In this document: piece by piece, positions 22,268-32,753 of the stretch
How the letters are laid out: the number at the start of each line of letters is the position of its first letter
Numbering within the stretch: position 1 is the stretch's first letter
Source of the DNA: Photobacterium iliopiscarium
GTDB taxonomy: Bacteria > Pseudomonadota > Gammaproteobacteria > Enterobacterales > Vibrionaceae
Direction: 5' to 3'
Assembly: GCF_003026395.1 (NCBI RefSeq)
Contig: NZ_PYOO01000006.1
Location: 62,001-126,000 of the forward strand
DNA: 64,000 nucleotides
Position numbers and translations under genes: made by a program
The notes under the pieces: generated by a model
What the model was told of the DNA's origin: nothing
Database searches by the model: none
What the model saw: only the letters and a program-made list of their open reading frames with translations

Positions 22268-22753
22268 TCAACTTACCTTTTTTCGGCTACTAAATAGATA
22301 TAATAATACGCCACAAAAAATAGCGACATCGGCTAAATTAAAAATAGCAAAATGATGATTTTCATAATGAAAATCTAAAAAATCAACGACAAACCCATAC
22401 TGGACTCGATCAAAAAGATTGCCTAGCGCACCACCAATAATAAACGCACAACCAATATTATGTGCGGTTTGGATGATTGAAGCCTGTCGCATTTTATAAC
22501 TTAAAAAACCACAAGCAATGACTGCAATCAGGGCGAACAACCCTTGTTGCCATCCGCCTTCAGTACTCAGAAAACTAAAAGCCGCACCGGTATTATGAAC
22601 ATAATAAAAGTTCATAAATGGCAACACCCTAATTGGGGCTGATCCATTGGCTATCATTGTTCCCATAATGAGGATTTTACTGAGATAATCGATCATAAAA
22701 ATAATCATCGCTAGCCACAACCAGCGTAGACCTGACCGTTGTTCAAATTTCAC
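22268..22753 (-). CDS. lspA: Prolipoprotein signal peptidase, second copy
   Basis: A second, complete LspA directly downstream of the first; 161 residues with a GTG start behind AAGGAAGG. Four membrane helices are visible. The family residues are intact: [29 protein letters not shown], and the catalytic aspartates D124 (FVVDFLDFH) and D142 (FNLADVAI). It is only partly similar to the upstream copy, so it is not a recent duplication. A terminator separates the two copies, so this one, with fkpB and ispH, needs its own promoter; only a lone TATACT was seen upstream. Confidence 0.93.
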   Translation of the reverse strand: MKFEQRSGLRWLWLAMIIFMIDYLSKILIMGTMIANGSAPIRVLPFMNFYYVHNTGAAFSFLSTEGGWQQGLFALIAVIACGFLSYKMRQASIIQTAHNIGCAFIIGGALGNLFDRVQYGFVVDFLDFHYENHHFAIFNLADVAIFCGVLLYLFSSRKKVS

Positions 22754-22857
22754 TTTAAGCCTTCCTTTAGCAGCTATAAATAACGACTCAGTATAACTTA
22801 CATCGTTATAATGTTAGTTCTGTCGTCATCAAACATAACGTGCACCCAATAATAATC

Positions 22858-22893
22858 AAAAAAAAACGCCACCTGTAAATACAAGCAGCGTTT
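22858..22893 (-). terminator. Terminator between the two lspA genes
   Basis: Minus strand AACGCTGCTTGT-ATTT-ACAGGTGGCGTT (12 bp including U-G pairs) followed by nine T. It ends the ribF-ileS-lspA transcript. Confidence 0.85.
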
Positions 22894-22915
22894 CATTCTA
22901 ATAACGAATTAAAAC

Positions 22916-23440
22916 TTAGTGATCTTTAACGGTTTGATCCGCTTTAAAGCCATCAAGAATTAACAATACAGCACCTAAACAAATGGCTGAATCGGCAATG
23001 TTGAATGCAGGCCAATGATAACTACCGTAATAGAAATCAAGAAAATCGACCACAAAACCATGGTAAAGACGATCAAATAAATTACCTAATGCGCCACCAA
23101 TAATCAGTGCATACGCTATATTGGCCATTTTATTGGTCACAGGTGTACGACGCATCCACATTGTCAATAAGCCACAAACACCAAACGCAATCGCAGCAAA
23201 CAACCATCGTTGCCAGCCACCCGCACTACTTAAAAAACTAAATGCAGCACCCGTATTGTGCACATACAGTAAATTAAAGAAGGGCGTGATCTCAATCCGG
23301 TTTGGCCAACCATAGCCCATCGAGTCCATCACCAATAGCTTAGTGCCATTGTCGATAATAAATACCACAATCGCTAACCATAACCAACGAATGCCTGATT
23401 GCTTAAGCGTCAACGCTTGTTGAGGTGCTGAATTAGTCAT
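22916..23440 (-). CDS. lspA: Prolipoprotein signal peptidase, first copy
   Basis: Inner-membrane aspartyl protease that removes the signal peptide of diacylglyceryl-modified lipoproteins. 174 residues; its ATG overlaps the ileS stop codon (TAATG), so it is translationally coupled to ileS as in E. coli. Motifs: [31 protein letters not shown], catalytic D132 (FVVDFLDFY) and D150 (FNIADSAI). From its position and size this is the orthologue of E. coli lspA. Confidence 0.97.
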   Translation of the reverse strand: MTNSAPQQALTLKQSGIRWLWLAIVVFIIDNGTKLLVMDSMGYGWPNRIEITPFFNLLYVHNTGAAFSFLSSAGGWQRWLFAAIAFGVCGLLTMWMRRTPVTNKMANIAYALIIGGALGNLFDRLYHGFVVDFLDFYYGSYHWPAFNIADSAICLGAVLLILDGFKADQTVKDH

Positions 23441-26280
23441 TAGGCAAATTTACGCTCTTCACCAGCGCCATCGATATTAGTTACACAACGGCCACACACT
23501 TCTTCGTGTCCAGCAATAGTGCCTACATCAGCAACATGGTGCCAACAACGCTCACATTTCACCGCTTCAGAAGCTTTCACTGTCACAAATAATCCTTCGA
23601 TATCTGTGTCTTGTGCGCCTTCAGGCTTGCTATCAGCAACCACAACCTGTGCTTTTGATGTTAGCAATACAAAACGTAATTCGTCTTCTAGCTTATTCAA
23701 TTTAGCCGCAAGTTCTGCATTCGCAGCGAGTGTGATCTCAGCTTGTAATGAACCACCAATCACTTTTTCGCTACGTGCTGTTTCAAGTAACTTGTTCACA
23801 GCACCACGAACTTGTTGGATTTCAGTCCAGAAGTCGTTGTTTAGTTCTTCATCTTCAGCAAGACCAAATAAACCTTCGAACCACTCACCCGTAAACACGA
23901 ATTGATCACGTTTACCTGGCATTTCATTCCAGATTTCATCTGCTGTGAATGACATGATAGGTGCCATCCAACGAACAAGTGCTTCTACAATGTAGAAAAG
24001 CGCCGTTTGACAGCTACGTTGTGCATGACCACCACGTTTTGCTGTGTACTGACGGTCTTTAATAACGTCTAAGTAGAAAGAACCCATTTCAACTGAACAG
24101 AACTGCATTAAACGCTGAGTTACTGTGTGTAGGTTGTAGTCTTCGTATGCTTGAACGATCTCTTCTTGAGCCGCCATTGCACGACCAACAGCCCAACGAT
24201 CTAACGCCACCATTTCTTCAACAGGCACACAATCCGTTTCAGGATTAAAGCCATTTAAGTTCGCTAAGAAGAAACGTGCAGTGTTACGAATACGACGGTA
24301 AGCATCAGCTGAACGCTTAAGAATTTCGTCAGAAACCGCAACTTCACCCGTGTAATCAGTTGATGCAACCCATAGACGAAGAATATCAGCACCAAGCTTG
24401 TTAGTGACATCTTTCGGTGCAACAACGTTACCCACTGATTTCGACATTTTACGGCCTTGACCGTCAACCACGAAGCCGTGTGTTAACACTTGCTTATACG
24501 GGGCTTTGTCTTTCATCGCTACCGATGTAATCAATGATGACTGGAACCAACCACGGTGTTGATCTGAACCTTCTAAGTAAAGATCAGCTGAGTGACCATT
24601 AAACTCAGGGCGACTATCAACCACAGAGAAATGTGTAACACCTGAATCAAACCATACATCAAGGGTATCTAATACTTTTTCGTAAATAACGGCATCTTCT
24701 GCGCTCATTACGTCAGTCAGTTCTAGATCCCACCAAGCTTGAATACCCTTTTGCTCAACAAGCTGAGCTACTTTTTCAATTAGCTCAGAGGTTTGCGGGT
24801 GAAGCTCTTGAGTTTCTTTATGGATAAATAAGGCAATTGGCACACCCCAAGTACGCTGACGAGAGATACACCATTCAGGGCGACCTTCGATCATACCTTC
24901 AATGCGGCTTTGGCCCCATTCTGGCATCCATTGTACGTTCTTGATTTCTGCTAGTGCTTTTGCGCGCAGGCCAGCTTTATCCATTGAGATAAACCATTGT
25001 GGCGTTGCACGGAAGATGATTGGTGTCTTATGACGCCAGCAGTGTGGGTAGCTGTGGGTAATTTTAGAGAAATGTAATAATGCACCGTGTTCACGTAATA
25101 CATCCACAACCACTTCGTTCGCTTTAAATACATGTTGACCCGCAAAGATCTCAGTATCAGGTAAGTAAACACCATTGCTACCTACTGGGTTAGCAATTTC
25201 AAGGTTGTATTTTTGACCAACCACAAAGTCTTCTTGACCGTGGCCAGGTGCAGTATGCACACAACCCGTACCTGATTCAGTGGTAACGTGATCAGCAAGT
25301 ACTACTGGTACATCAAAGCTGTAGAATGGGTGATTAAAGCGCATTAGCTCTAATTCTTCACCTTTACAGAAACCAAGAATTTCTGACTCTTCAAAGCCAA
25401 CACGCGCCATTACTTCTTTTACAAGCTCTGCGGCAACGATTAAACGTTGTGGTTGAGTATGTACGTCAGTAACAGGTGTTTGTACCAATGCGTATTCAAG
25501 ATCAGCACTAACAGCTACACCGCGGTTAGCAGGCATTGTCCATGGTGTCGTTGTCCAAATAACAATCGACACATCGCCTTCACCTTGGTCAGCAACACAA
25601 CCAAACTTCGCTAATACTGCGGCTTCGTCTACTGCTTTAAATTTAACATCGATAGATAACGATACTTTATCTTGATATTCAACTTCAGCTTCAGCCAATG
25701 CAGAACCACAATCAGTACACCAGTGAACAGGTTTAAAACCTTTAAGTAGGTGATCTTTATCTGCGATTTTACCTAGTGCACGAATGATATTCGCTTCAGT
25801 ACCAAAATCCATTGTACGGTATGGCTTGTTCCACTCACCTAGTACACCTAGACGCATGAAACTTTCTTTTTGACCTTCAACTTGGCCAGCAGCGTAAGCA
25901 CGACATTTTTCGCGGAATTCAGCCGCCGTTAATTTTTGACCCGGCTTACCAAATTTCTTTTCTACCATTAATTCAATCGGTAGACCGTGACAATCCCAAC
26001 CTGGGATATACGGTGAATCAAAGCCAGAAAGCGTCTTTGATTTAATAATAATATCTTTAAGAATCTTGTTTAACGCGTGACCGATGTGAATATCACCGTT
26101 AGCGTAAGGAGGGCCATCGTGTAATACGAAAGATTTTTTACCTTTCTTAGCTTTACGAATTTCACCGTAAAGATCTTCATCATACCAATGCTTAAGCATT
26201 GCAGGCTCGCGTTGAGCTAGATTGCCTCGCATCGGAAACCCTGTTTCCGGTAGGTTCAGGGTATCTTTATAGTCACTCAT
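23440..26280 (-). CDS. ileS: Isoleucyl-tRNA synthetase
   Basis: Class Ia synthetase charging tRNA-Ile. 946 residues (E. coli 938). HIGH motif HIGH at 65-68 ([13 protein letters not shown]), editing domain with CHGLPIE and the conserved [16 protein letters not shown] in [10 protein letters not shown] near residue 610, and a C-terminal zinc finger CERC...CGRC (about 910-930). Overlaps lspA by one base and follows ribF after 5 bp. Confidence 0.98.
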   Translation of the reverse strand: MSDYKDTLNLPETGFPMRGNLAQREPAMLKHWYDEDLYGEIRKAKKGKKSFVLHDGPPYANGDIHIGHALNKILKDIIIKSKTLSGFDSPYIPGWDCHGLPIELMVEKKFGKPGQKLTAAEFREKCRAYAAGQVEGQKESFMRLGVLGEWNKPYRTMDFGTEANIIRALGKIADKDHLLKGFKPVHWCTDCGSALAEAEVEYQDKVSLSIDVKFKAVDEAAVLAKFGCVADQGEGDVSIVIWTTTPWTMPANRGVAVSADLEYALVQTPVTDVHTQPQRLIVAAELVKEVMARVGFEESEILGFCKGEELELMRFNHPFYSFDVPVVLADHVTTESGTGCVHTAPGHGQEDFVVGQKYNLEIANPVGSNGVYLPDTEIFAGQHVFKANEVVVDVLREHGALLHFSKITHSYPHCWRHKTPIIFRATPQWFISMDKAGLRAKALAEIKNVQWMPEWGQSRIEGMIEGRPEWCISRQRTWGVPIALFIHKETQELHPQTSELIEKVAQLVEQKGIQAWWDLELTDVMSAEDAVIYEKVLDTLDVWFDSGVTHFSVVDSRPEFNGHSADLYLEGSDQHRGWFQSSLITSVAMKDKAPYKQVLTHGFVVDGQGRKMSKSVGNVVAPKDVTNKLGADILRLWVASTDYTGEVAVSDEILKRSADAYRRIRNTARFFLANLNGFNPETDCVPVEEMVALDRWAVGRAMAAQEEIVQAYEDYNLHTVTQRLMQFCSVEMGSFYLDVIKDRQYTAKRGGHAQRSCQTALFYIVEALVRWMAPIMSFTADEIWNEMPGKRDQFVFTGEWFEGLFGLAEDEELNNDFWTEIQQVRGAVNKLLETARSEKVIGGSLQAEITLAANAELAAKLNKLEDELRFVLLTSKAQVVVADSKPEGAQDTDIEGLFVTVKASEAVKCERCWHHVADVGTIAGHEEVCGRCVTNIDGAGEERKFA

Positions 26281-26285
26281 GGATT

Positions 26286-27248
26286 CTAGATTCCGTTACT
26301 TGGGCGAAGTTGGACATTATTACGCTCAGACAGCCACACCCGTGCTGCTTGAGCATCTCGTTCGATTTGTAATTTCAGCGCATCGAATGATTCAAATTTT
26401 TTTTCGTCGCGCAACTTATGACGCAGCACGACTTCAAGCTGGCGACCATAAAGATCCGCTTGATAATCAAATAGGTGTACTTCAAGTTGTTGTCGTACAC
26501 CTTGTACCGTTGGTCGGTGGCCAACATTTGCCACACCAGCAATAGGCGCAGCGGTAATACCCAATACTTCGACGGCATAGACGCCTGCGACAGGTGCTAT
26601 ACGACGCTTTAGCGGAATATTAGCTGTTGGAAAGCCGATGGTACGGCCTAATTTTCTTCCGTGTGAGACTCGGCCACGAATACTGTATGGTCGACCAAGC
26701 ATTTGTTCTACTTGATCTAATTCATTATTCGCTAAAGCATGACGAATTGCTGTACTGCTTACTCGCTGCTCAGAAACACAGAAACTTGTCGTACTGATTA
26801 CTTCAAATCCATATTTCTTACCAGCGGCCACCAGCATTGCAAAATCACCACGTCGTTCTTGACCAAAACGAAAGTCATCACCAATAACCAGAAATTTAAC
26901 ACCCAATTGCTTTACCAACAAGCATTCGACGAAATATTCAGCAGTCATGGCAGCAAAATGATGATTAAAATTAACACACAATAATCGATCAATGCCGACT
27001 TTTTTCAATTCTACATATTTCTCGCGAAAACGGGTCAATCTTGCGGGCGCTTTATTACCCGCAAAAAGCTCTTGTGGCTGCGGTTCAAACGTCATTACCG
27101 TTGCTGCTAATCCCATTGAATGCGCTTTAGCAATCACTTGTTTAAGCAACGTTTGATGACCAAGATGCACACCGTCAAAATTGCCAATTGTCAGCACGCA
27201 ACCATGATGGCGAGACTGGATATTGGGTATACCTCGAATTAATTCCAT
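26286..27248 (-). CDS. ribF: Bifunctional riboflavin kinase / FAD synthetase
   Basis: Makes FMN from riboflavin and FAD from FMN. I start at [10 protein letters not shown] (320 residues), where homology to E. coli RibF begins; an ATG nine codons upstream (27275) is possible and neither start has a good ribosome site. N-terminal FAD synthetase part: [14 protein letters not shown] and [22 protein letters not shown]-terminal kinase part: [32 protein letters not shown]. First gene of the ribF-ileS-lspA series. Confidence 0.95.
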   Translation of the reverse strand: MELIRGIPNIQSRHHGCVLTIGNFDGVHLGHQTLLKQVIAKAHSMGLAATVMTFEPQPQELFAGNKAPARLTRFREKYVELKKVGIDRLLCVNFNHHFAAMTAEYFVECLLVKQLGVKFLVIGDDFRFGQERRGDFAMLVAAGKKYGFEVISTTSFCVSEQRVSSTAIRHALANNELDQVEQMLGRPYSIRGRVSHGRKLGRTIGFPTANIPLKRRIAPVAGVYAVEVLGITAAPIAGVANVGHRPTVQGVRQQLEVHLFDYQADLYGRQLEVVLRHKLRDEKKFESFDALKLQIERDAQAARVWLSERNNVQLRPSNGI

Positions 27249-27433
27249 AGGTAATTTAACTATGTCAGTACTCATAAGGCTATGCGCTCATCCTACAATC
27301 AGGTTACTTGTTCATATGATGACCAATAACAGCCAAAAAATTAATAACTGCGGTAACTCATCCACCACCATTACGGTTAAAAATATCTTTTTAGCGTAAA
27401 GCTGGTGAATTATATACTACTCAGCGGTTTCAA

Positions 27434-28996
27434 TCAGCTCTCTGCTCGAAGATGGTGCGGACGAACACCCAAAATAATGGCGCATAACAAATAAATACCA
27501 CTTCCGCCTAAAATCAAGCCAAATAGCCATAGAATACGTTCAAGCAAGTGGAATGCTAACCATTGATCCGTTGTAGGACTAAACCACAATAAACCACTCA
27601 CCATCACCACACCAGCAATGGCTAATCGCAACACAAACAACAATGTCTGACGACTAACACAGTAAATATTTTCTTTATGTAAACCTCGGTATAATAACCC
27701 TGCATTTAGCAATGCTGATAATACACTTGCAATCGATAAACCGACATAACCATAAAATGGTGCAAAGATACCGTTAAATACCATATTGCTAACCATGGCA
27801 ATAATACCAATTTTTACTGGCGTTTTGGTATCTTGACGGGCGTAATAACCCGGCGCAAAAATTTTAATCAACATGTAGTTAAGTAGGCCAGCAGACACAA
27901 CCCACAATGACATCGCAGTTTGATTAACGTCATACAGGTCAAACTCACCACGCATGAACATCACCATTAACATCGGTTTGGCTAAGGTGATCATGCCGAG
28001 CATCGCAGGGATACCCAAGATCAACACCATTCGCACACCCCAATCCATGGTATCTGCGAATTGTTGGGGTGATTTATCAACATGTTTACGCGACAAAGCA
28101 GGCAGGATCACCGTCGCAATCGCAATACCAAACAGACCAAGAGGAAACTCTAATAAACGATCAGAATAATATAACCAACTGATTGAACCTGTCATTAGGA
28201 AACTCGCAATCAACGTATCAAGCAATAAGTTAATTTGAGTCACTGAAACACCAAACAGAGCCGGTAGCATCAGTTTCCGTATTTTCGTCACCCCAGGGTC
28301 ATTCCAGCCCCACTGTGGACGAACTAGATACCCTTCTCGATATAAAAATGGCAATTGAAAACAAAACTGCACTAAACCACCGATAAATACCCCAAGCGCT
28401 AAACCAATTTCAGGTTTAGCCAAGTGAGGAGCAATAAACACCGCACACCCGATAATGGCGATATTAAGAAACACCGGTGTAAACGATGAAATGGCAAACT
28501 TACCGAGCGTATTTAAAATTGCGCCAGATAACGCCACAAAGGTGACAAACCACAAATAAGGAAAAGTGATTTTAAGTAACAAACTGGCTAATTCGAATTT
28601 TTCAGCGCCAGGCGAAATGTTATGCATCCAATCCCAAAACCAACCAAAACCAAATAATGCCGTTACGACACCAGAGCCTAATACACCCAACAATGTCACG
28701 ATGGTGACAATACCGCCTAACGTACCTGCGGCACGCGCAATCAATAATCGAGTTCGATCAACATCACCCGCAGCATGGTATTCAGTTAAAACTGGCACAA
28801 AGGCTTGTGAAAAAGCCCCTTCGGCAAAAAGGCGACGTAAAAAGTTGGGAATTTTGTTGGCAAAGAAAAAAACATCGGCCGCAGCCCCTGCTCCCATTAG
28901 GTTAGCAACTACCACATCGCGCACTAAACCTAGCACGCGAGACACTAAAGTCATGGCACTAACTACCATTCCAGAGCGTAAAAGACGCTTACTCAC
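27434..28996 (-). CDS. murJ: Lipid II flippase MurJ
   Basis: MOP-superfamily membrane protein that moves lipid II across the inner membrane for peptidoglycan synthesis. 520 residues with about 14 hydrophobic segments. The N-terminal signature SGMVVSAMTLVSRVLGLVRD and the conserved NFLRRLFAEGAFSQAFVPV are present. It is divergent from rpsT and upstream of ribF, an arrangement found in Vibrionaceae (in E. coli murJ is elsewhere). Confidence 0.96.
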   Translation of the reverse strand: MSKRLLRSGMVVSAMTLVSRVLGLVRDVVVANLMGAGAAADVFFFANKIPNFLRRLFAEGAFSQAFVPVLTEYHAAGDVDRTRLLIARAAGTLGGIVTIVTLLGVLGSGVVTALFGFGWFWDWMHNISPGAEKFELASLLLKITFPYLWFVTFVALSGAILNTLGKFAISSFTPVFLNIAIIGCAVFIAPHLAKPEIGLALGVFIGGLVQFCFQLPFLYREGYLVRPQWGWNDPGVTKIRKLMLPALFGVSVTQINLLLDTLIASFLMTGSISWLYYSDRLLEFPLGLFGIAIATVILPALSRKHVDKSPQQFADTMDWGVRMVLILGIPAMLGMITLAKPMLMVMFMRGEFDLYDVNQTAMSLWVVSAGLLNYMLIKIFAPGYYARQDTKTPVKIGIIAMVSNMVFNGIFAPFYGYVGLSIASVLSALLNAGLLYRGLHKENIYCVSRQTLLFVLRLAIAGVVMVSGLLWFSPTTDQWLAFHLLERILWLFGLILGGSGIYLLCAIILGVRPHHLRAES

Positions 28997-29050
28997 AAAA
29001 AAACCTCATAAAAGATGTTCAGAAAGGTGACTTCTGAATCGAAATACTGG

Positions 29051-29056
29051 TAAAAT
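29051..29056 (+). promoter_or_regulatory. Possible upstream rpsT promoter (-10)
   Basis: TAAAAT with a GTGACT-like -35 about 18 bp upstream. E. coli rpsT also has two promoters. Confidence 0.35.
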
Positions 29057-29128
29057 CTGTCGCCATATTAACCGTGTTAATCCGCAAGTGCCAACTAGAT
29101 TGGTATGGCGGTTATTTGCACGAATCAT

Positions 29129-29157
29129 TTGACAATGATTAAGATTAAGGGCATAGT
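29129..29157 (+). promoter_or_regulatory. rpsT promoter
   Basis: TTGACA, 17-bp spacer, CATAGT. The start would be near 29164, giving a leader of about 40 nt before the TTG start codon. The region just after the -10 is GC-rich (CCTCGG), which is typical of promoters under stringent control. Confidence 0.55.
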
Positions 29158-29203
29158 CCTCGGCCTTAAATTGTCACCATACCAAGATTTGGGAGTTACA
29201 CCC

Positions 29204-29464
29204 TTGGCAAATATCAAATCTGCTAAGAAACGTGCACTAACTTCAGAAAAACGTCGTCAGCATAACGCTAGCCGTCGTTCTATGATGCGCACTTTCTTCA
29301 AGAAAGTAATTATCGCTATTGAAGCTGGTAATAAAGAAGCTGCAACACTAGCTTACGCTGAAATGCAACCTGTTCTAGATCGCATGGCTACTAAAGGCCT
29401 GATCCATAAGAACAAAGCTGCACGTCATAAAGCTCGTCTAACAGCGAAAATCAAAGCTCTTTAA
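29204..29464 (+). CDS. rpsT: 30S ribosomal protein S20
   Basis: Primary-binding protein of the 16S rRNA 5' domain. 86 residues, three helices, very basic; aligns from [18 protein letters not shown] to [18 protein letters not shown]. The start is TTG with GGGAG 8 nt upstream. E. coli rpsT also starts with UUG, which takes part in its autogenous translational control, so the same control is likely. A longer upstream reading of the frame is not credible. Confidence 0.97.
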   Translation: MANIKSAKKRALTSEKRRQHNASRRSMMRTFFKKVIIAIEAGNKEAATLAYAEMQPVLDRMATKGLIHKNKAARHKARLTAKIKAL

Positions 29465-29486
29465 TTTTAATTAATGAGTCTAGATT

Positions 29487-29517
29487 AAAAAAAACCGACC
29501 TTAGGGTCGGTTTTTTT
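29487..29517 (+). terminator. Terminator of rpsT
   Basis: AAAAACCGACC-TTA-GGTCGGTTTTT stem with T-run of seven. Confidence 0.94.
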
Positions 29518-29613
29518 ATGTCTATTCATTGCCCATTGCCTATAAAACTAGCATTTCAATATTGAATATTACTAATTTTATAACTGACTTTATTTTACAT
29601 CTTCGAGCATAAA

Positions 29614-30231
29614 ATGAAAAAAACGCTGTTACGCGGCTTGTTCAATGTCCTGCCGCTAGTATTAAGTATTTGGTTATTCTGGTCACTTTTTGAGTCATTA
29701 GATGAAGTCGGCAATTTTTTATTTGGTTTAGTTCACATTACCGAACTCTTTAAAGGTGCTGGTTTTTTACTCATTCTGATCTTATTGTTTGTGGCTGGGC
29801 TACTTTTTTCTGTTAGTCCTATCGCATGGCTCTATGATTTTGTTATTCGTCAGTTGATGCGATTTCCGTTTTTTAAGACGGTTTATAGCAGTATTAATGA
29901 TATTGCCTCACTAATGAGTAGTGACAATAAAAATAAAAGTCAGCAAACCGTGCTAGTGCATCAAGCTAATAATACTTACGTCGTTGGCTTTATTATGGCT
30001 AACGAGACTCCTGAGCCACTATCAAACGCATTACCAGACGGAGATTGGGTTCCGGTGCTATTTCCACTTAGCTATCAAATAGCAGGCATTACAACGCTAG
30101 TAAAACGGGAAGACTTAACCATCGTTGATTGGTCATTTGAAGATGCAATGCGTTATAACTTAACCGCAGGCATTTCAGTATCAGCAAAAGATAAAGAAGA
30201 GAAAGAGAAAGAGAAAGAGAAAGAGAAGTAA
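29614..30231 (+). CDS. DUF502 family membrane protein
   Basis: 205 residues. Two membrane helices (about 8-26, NVLPLVLSIWLFWSLF, and 50-72, GAGFLLILILLFVAGLLF) followed by a soluble domain with the DUF502 features IPFFKTVYSSIND-like (FPFFKTVYSSINDIASL), VVGFIMANETP, and DGDWVPVLFPLSYQIAG. Function unknown in the family. The C-terminus is odd: a run of Glu-Lys pairs written as hexanucleotide GAGAAA repeats just before the stop. It follows rpsT after a terminator and faces nhaR. Confidence 0.85.
   Translation: MKKTLLRGLFNVLPLVLSIWLFWSLFESLDEVGNFLFGLVHITELFKGAGFLLILILLFVAGLLFSVSPIAWLYDFVIRQLMRFPFFKTVYSSINDIASLMSSDNKNKSQQTVLVHQANNTYVVGFIMANETPEPLSNALPDGDWVPVLFPLSYQIAGITTLVKREDLTIVDWSFEDAMRYNLTAGISVSAKDKEEKEKEKEKEK
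30199..30228 (+). repeat. GAGAAA hexanucleotide tandem repeat
   Basis: Four exact copies plus a partial fifth, coding (Glu-Lys)n at the end of the DUF502 gene. A unit of six cannot shift the frame, so copy-number change would only lengthen or shorten the charged tail. Confidence 0.9.
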
Positions 30232-30293
30232 GCAACAGACCACGCGACAAACGAACACAAACAATTGAATTGTAATATATAGAAACAACGATT

Positions 30294-30335
30294 AACGCCT
30301 TATTATTCTTTCTCGCTAAAAATATATAAGGCGTT
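30294..30335. terminator. Hairpin between the DUF502 gene and nhaR
   Basis: Perfect 10-bp arms AACGCCTTAT / ATAAGGCGTT around a 22-nt loop, between convergent genes. No T-run on either side, so it may be an mRNA 3'-end structure rather than a complete intrinsic terminator. Confidence 0.5.
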
Positions 30336-30350
30336 GATAAGTGATAAATA

Positions 30351-31235
30351 TTAAAACAACGTACTAAAATCTGCGGCACAAATACGTTTTACGGCTGGAT
30401 GCATGATCATTCGCTCAGCAAAAATAACAAAATATTCATCACAAATATCCGTCACTCGCTTTACTTCATAAAGGCGACTATTGCTAGTCAATTCATCGGC
30501 ATAAATAGACGGCGCGATAAACATCGATTTATGATAACAAGCAAACGCCTTCATCAAAGCCGCATCATCAAATTCACCCAATATATTTGGCGTAATACCC
30601 TGTTGATCAAACCATTGATGCAATTTGCGTCCCATTGCAGAACGTCGACTTGGCACCAATAGCTTATAATCTTCAATACAAGCAGGAAAATCAGCATCAG
30701 ATAAATCATCAGTGCAAAAGAAACTCATTGCAGATTCACCCAGCTTTTTACTGTATATACCAGGATTTTGAGTCGAACTAACTGAACAATCAGATAAGAT
30801 CATATCCAATTTATGTTGTGATAGTTGCTCTAACAACATTTCGTGGGTCGATTCAAAACAGCTTAATTGGATCCGTTGATCGCTAGGAATTCCCTCTAAC
30901 AATACTTGGCTCACTAACCGTTTTGACAACGCATCAGCAACCCCAACTTCAAATAATTGGTTATCACGCTGAGTATAATTAATACGATCGAGCATTTGAT
31001 AGCTTAAATCAAACATCTTATCCGCATATTTAAACACTAATTGACCAAGCTCTGTTGGTTCAATATTACGGCCAACACGTTTAGTTAACTTACCTTTAAG
31101 ACGATCTTCTAATGATCGAATTTGGCCTGTCACCGTTTGTGGCGTCAGAAATAATGCATCAGCCGCTTTTGTTACTGAGCCTTGCTTGCAGACCATCCAA
31201 AAATAATAAAGATGGTTATAATTTAAGTGAGACAT
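30351..31235 (-). CDS. nhaR: LysR-type activator of nhaA, NhaR
   Basis: Na+-responsive LysR-type transcriptional activator. 294 residues. N-terminal winged HTH ([36 protein letters not shown]) and a periplasmic-binding-like sensor domain with [39 protein letters not shown] and [12 protein letters not shown], all nearly as in E. coli. It lies downstream of nhaA with a terminator between, so nhaA read-through or a separate promoter supplies it. Confidence 0.96.
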   Translation of the reverse strand: MSHLNYNHLYYFWMVCKQGSVTKAADALFLTPQTVTGQIRSLEDRLKGKLTKRVGRNIEPTELGQLVFKYADKMFDLSYQMLDRINYTQRDNQLFEVGVADALSKRLVSQVLLEGIPSDQRIQLSCFESTHEMLLEQLSQHKLDMILSDCSVSSTQNPGIYSKKLGESAMSFFCTDDLSDADFPACIEDYKLLVPSRRSAMGRKLHQWFDQQGITPNILGEFDDAALMKAFACYHKSMFIAPSIYADELTSNSRLYEVKRVTDICDEYFVIFAERMIMHPAVKRICAADFSTLF

Positions 31236-31252
31236 TTACCGCTATTTTAAAT

Positions 31253-31292
31253 AAAAAAACCCAGCGACAAAGCTTACGCTGTGCCTCTGGGC
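31253..31292 (-). terminator. Terminator after the nhaA operon
   Basis: CCCAG...CTGGG stem with inner pairs (11 of 14 positions paired) followed on the minus strand by TTTTTTT. It ends the nhaA-small gene transcript before nhaR. Confidence 0.75.
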
Positions 31293-31354
31293 TGTTCAAT
31301 GCTTAGCTACATAATTTACAATAAAATCAAACCGAGATCGTATTTAAACCATAC

Positions 31355-31594
31355 TTAACGTTGCTGTCGTTCTAAATTACGTACTCGCTCGCCACCTCGT
31401 TGCTCTAAAGCTCGTTGACGAAATGTGCTTTCTTGTACTGTCGTCGTATCTACAGTTGCGGCTTTAGCATCATTAATGCCTTGCAAATATGCTTGGCATA
31501 CTTCAGAACGCTCGCCATTAACGCACTGCGGATAATTAGCAGCAACACTCGGTAGTGAAAATAAACACGTAAGAATAACTAGCAACGTTTTCAT
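31355..31594 (-). CDS. Small secreted protein of unknown function coupled to nhaA
   Basis: 79 residues. A clear signal peptide MKTLLVILTCLFSLPSVA is cleaved before ANYPQ, leaving about 60 residues with one Cys pair (PQCVNG and EVCQAY, nine residues apart), then a hydrophilic, Arg/Gln-rich end. I do not recognise the family. Its ATG begins one base after the nhaA stop, and the AGAGGTG ribosome site lies inside the last nhaA codons, so translation is coupled. That suggests a periplasmic partner or accessory to the Na+/H+ antiporter, or just shared salt control; both are inference. Confidence 0.75.
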   Translation of the reverse strand: MKTLLVILTCLFSLPSVAANYPQCVNGERSEVCQAYLQGINDAKAATVDTTTVQESTFRQRALEQRGGERVRNLERQQR

Positions 31595-31595
31595 A

Positions 31596-32753
31596 TTACA
31601 CCTCTGATTTAGGTAATGTTTTACTTAACATGATGTAACCGACAATCGCCGCGACGGTAGAACCCAATAAGATTCCAAGTCGAGAGTAAGTCGCAAAGCT
31701 TTCATCAGCACCAACAAACGCCAGTGATGAGATGAAAATCGACATTGTAAAACCGATACCACATAACACGGATACGGCAAAAATATGTTTAAAGTTAATC
31801 CCATCAGGTAGTTTTGCAACGCCTGTTTTAACGGCAAGAAAACATGCAGTAAAGATGCCAACAGGCTTACCAATAAATAATCCCGCCGCAATACCAACAG
31901 GTAACATCGATGATAAACTGGCTAGTGACACACCTGTTAATGAAATACCCGCATTAGCAAATGCAAATAATGGCAAGATTAAGAAGGCGACATAAGGATG
32001 TAATGCGTGTTCAATCGTTTTAAGGGGCGAATGAGTATCTGCACGGCCCTCTTTACCGGCTAATGGCACGGCAAAACCTAACACCACACCCGCTAATGTG
32101 GCGTGAACACCTGATTGCAGTACGCTGAACCACAAAATAGCACCAACAATTAAGTATAATGGAATACTAGTGATGTTCTTCAGATTCATAACGACCAATG
32201 TCGCTGTCGAGATAAATGCCACGGCTAACGCGAGTGTTGATAAATCTGAGCTATAAAATAAAGCGATGATCACAATTACGCCTAAGTCATCAATAATAGC
32301 CAACGCTAATAAGAAAACTTTTAAGCTTACTGGTACACGGTTACCCAATAGCGCCATAACACCTAACGCAAAAGCAATATCTGTTGCCGCAGGAATCGCC
32401 CAGCCTTTCACCGCCATCGGATCGCCGTAATTAAATGCGGTATAAATTAATGCAGGAGCAATCATGCCGCCAACGGCCGCAATCGCAGGGAAAATAGCTT
32501 TTTCTTTGGTATTAAGCGCGCCTTCAATAAGTTCACGCTTAACCTCTAATCCAATTAAGAAAAAGAAAATAGCCATCAGACCATCATTGATCCAATGTGA
32601 TACTGATAATCCTGCAATATAGCTATGTAACGTATTGGTGTATAACGATGCCAATGGCGAGTTAGCAATAACCATTGCTATTAATGCCGCGATTATAAGA
32701 ATAATACCGCCAGCAGATTCTAATTTTAGAAATTTACGAATAGCATCGGTCAT
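31596..32753 (-). CDS. nhaA: Na+/H+ antiporter NhaA
   Basis: Electrogenic inner-membrane antiporter exchanging two H+ in for one Na+ out; essential for Na+ and alkaline pH tolerance. 385 residues from the ATG behind GGAG; 12 hydrophobic segments. The paired transport aspartates are present in [17 protein letters not shown] (E. coli D163/D164), as are [16 protein letters not shown] and the pH-sensing His in [11 protein letters not shown]. Shorter than E. coli only by a few residues. Followed by a small secreted protein gene and, after a terminator, nhaR. Confidence 0.97.
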   Translation of the reverse strand: MTDAIRKFLKLESAGGIILIIAALIAMVIANSPLASLYTNTLHSYIAGLSVSHWINDGLMAIFFFLIGLEVKRELIEGALNTKEKAIFPAIAAVGGMIAPALIYTAFNYGDPMAVKGWAIPAATDIAFALGVMALLGNRVPVSLKVFLLALAIIDDLGVIVIIALFYSSDLSTLALAVAFISTATLVVMNLKNITSIPLYLIVGAILWFSVLQSGVHATLAGVVLGFAVPLAGKEGRADTHSPLKTIEHALHPYVAFLILPLFAFANAGISLTGVSLASLSSMLPVGIAAGLFIGKPVGIFTACFLAVKTGVAKLPDGINFKHIFAVSVLCGIGFTMSIFISSLAFVGADESFATYSRLGILLGSTVAAIVGYIMLSKTLPKSEV

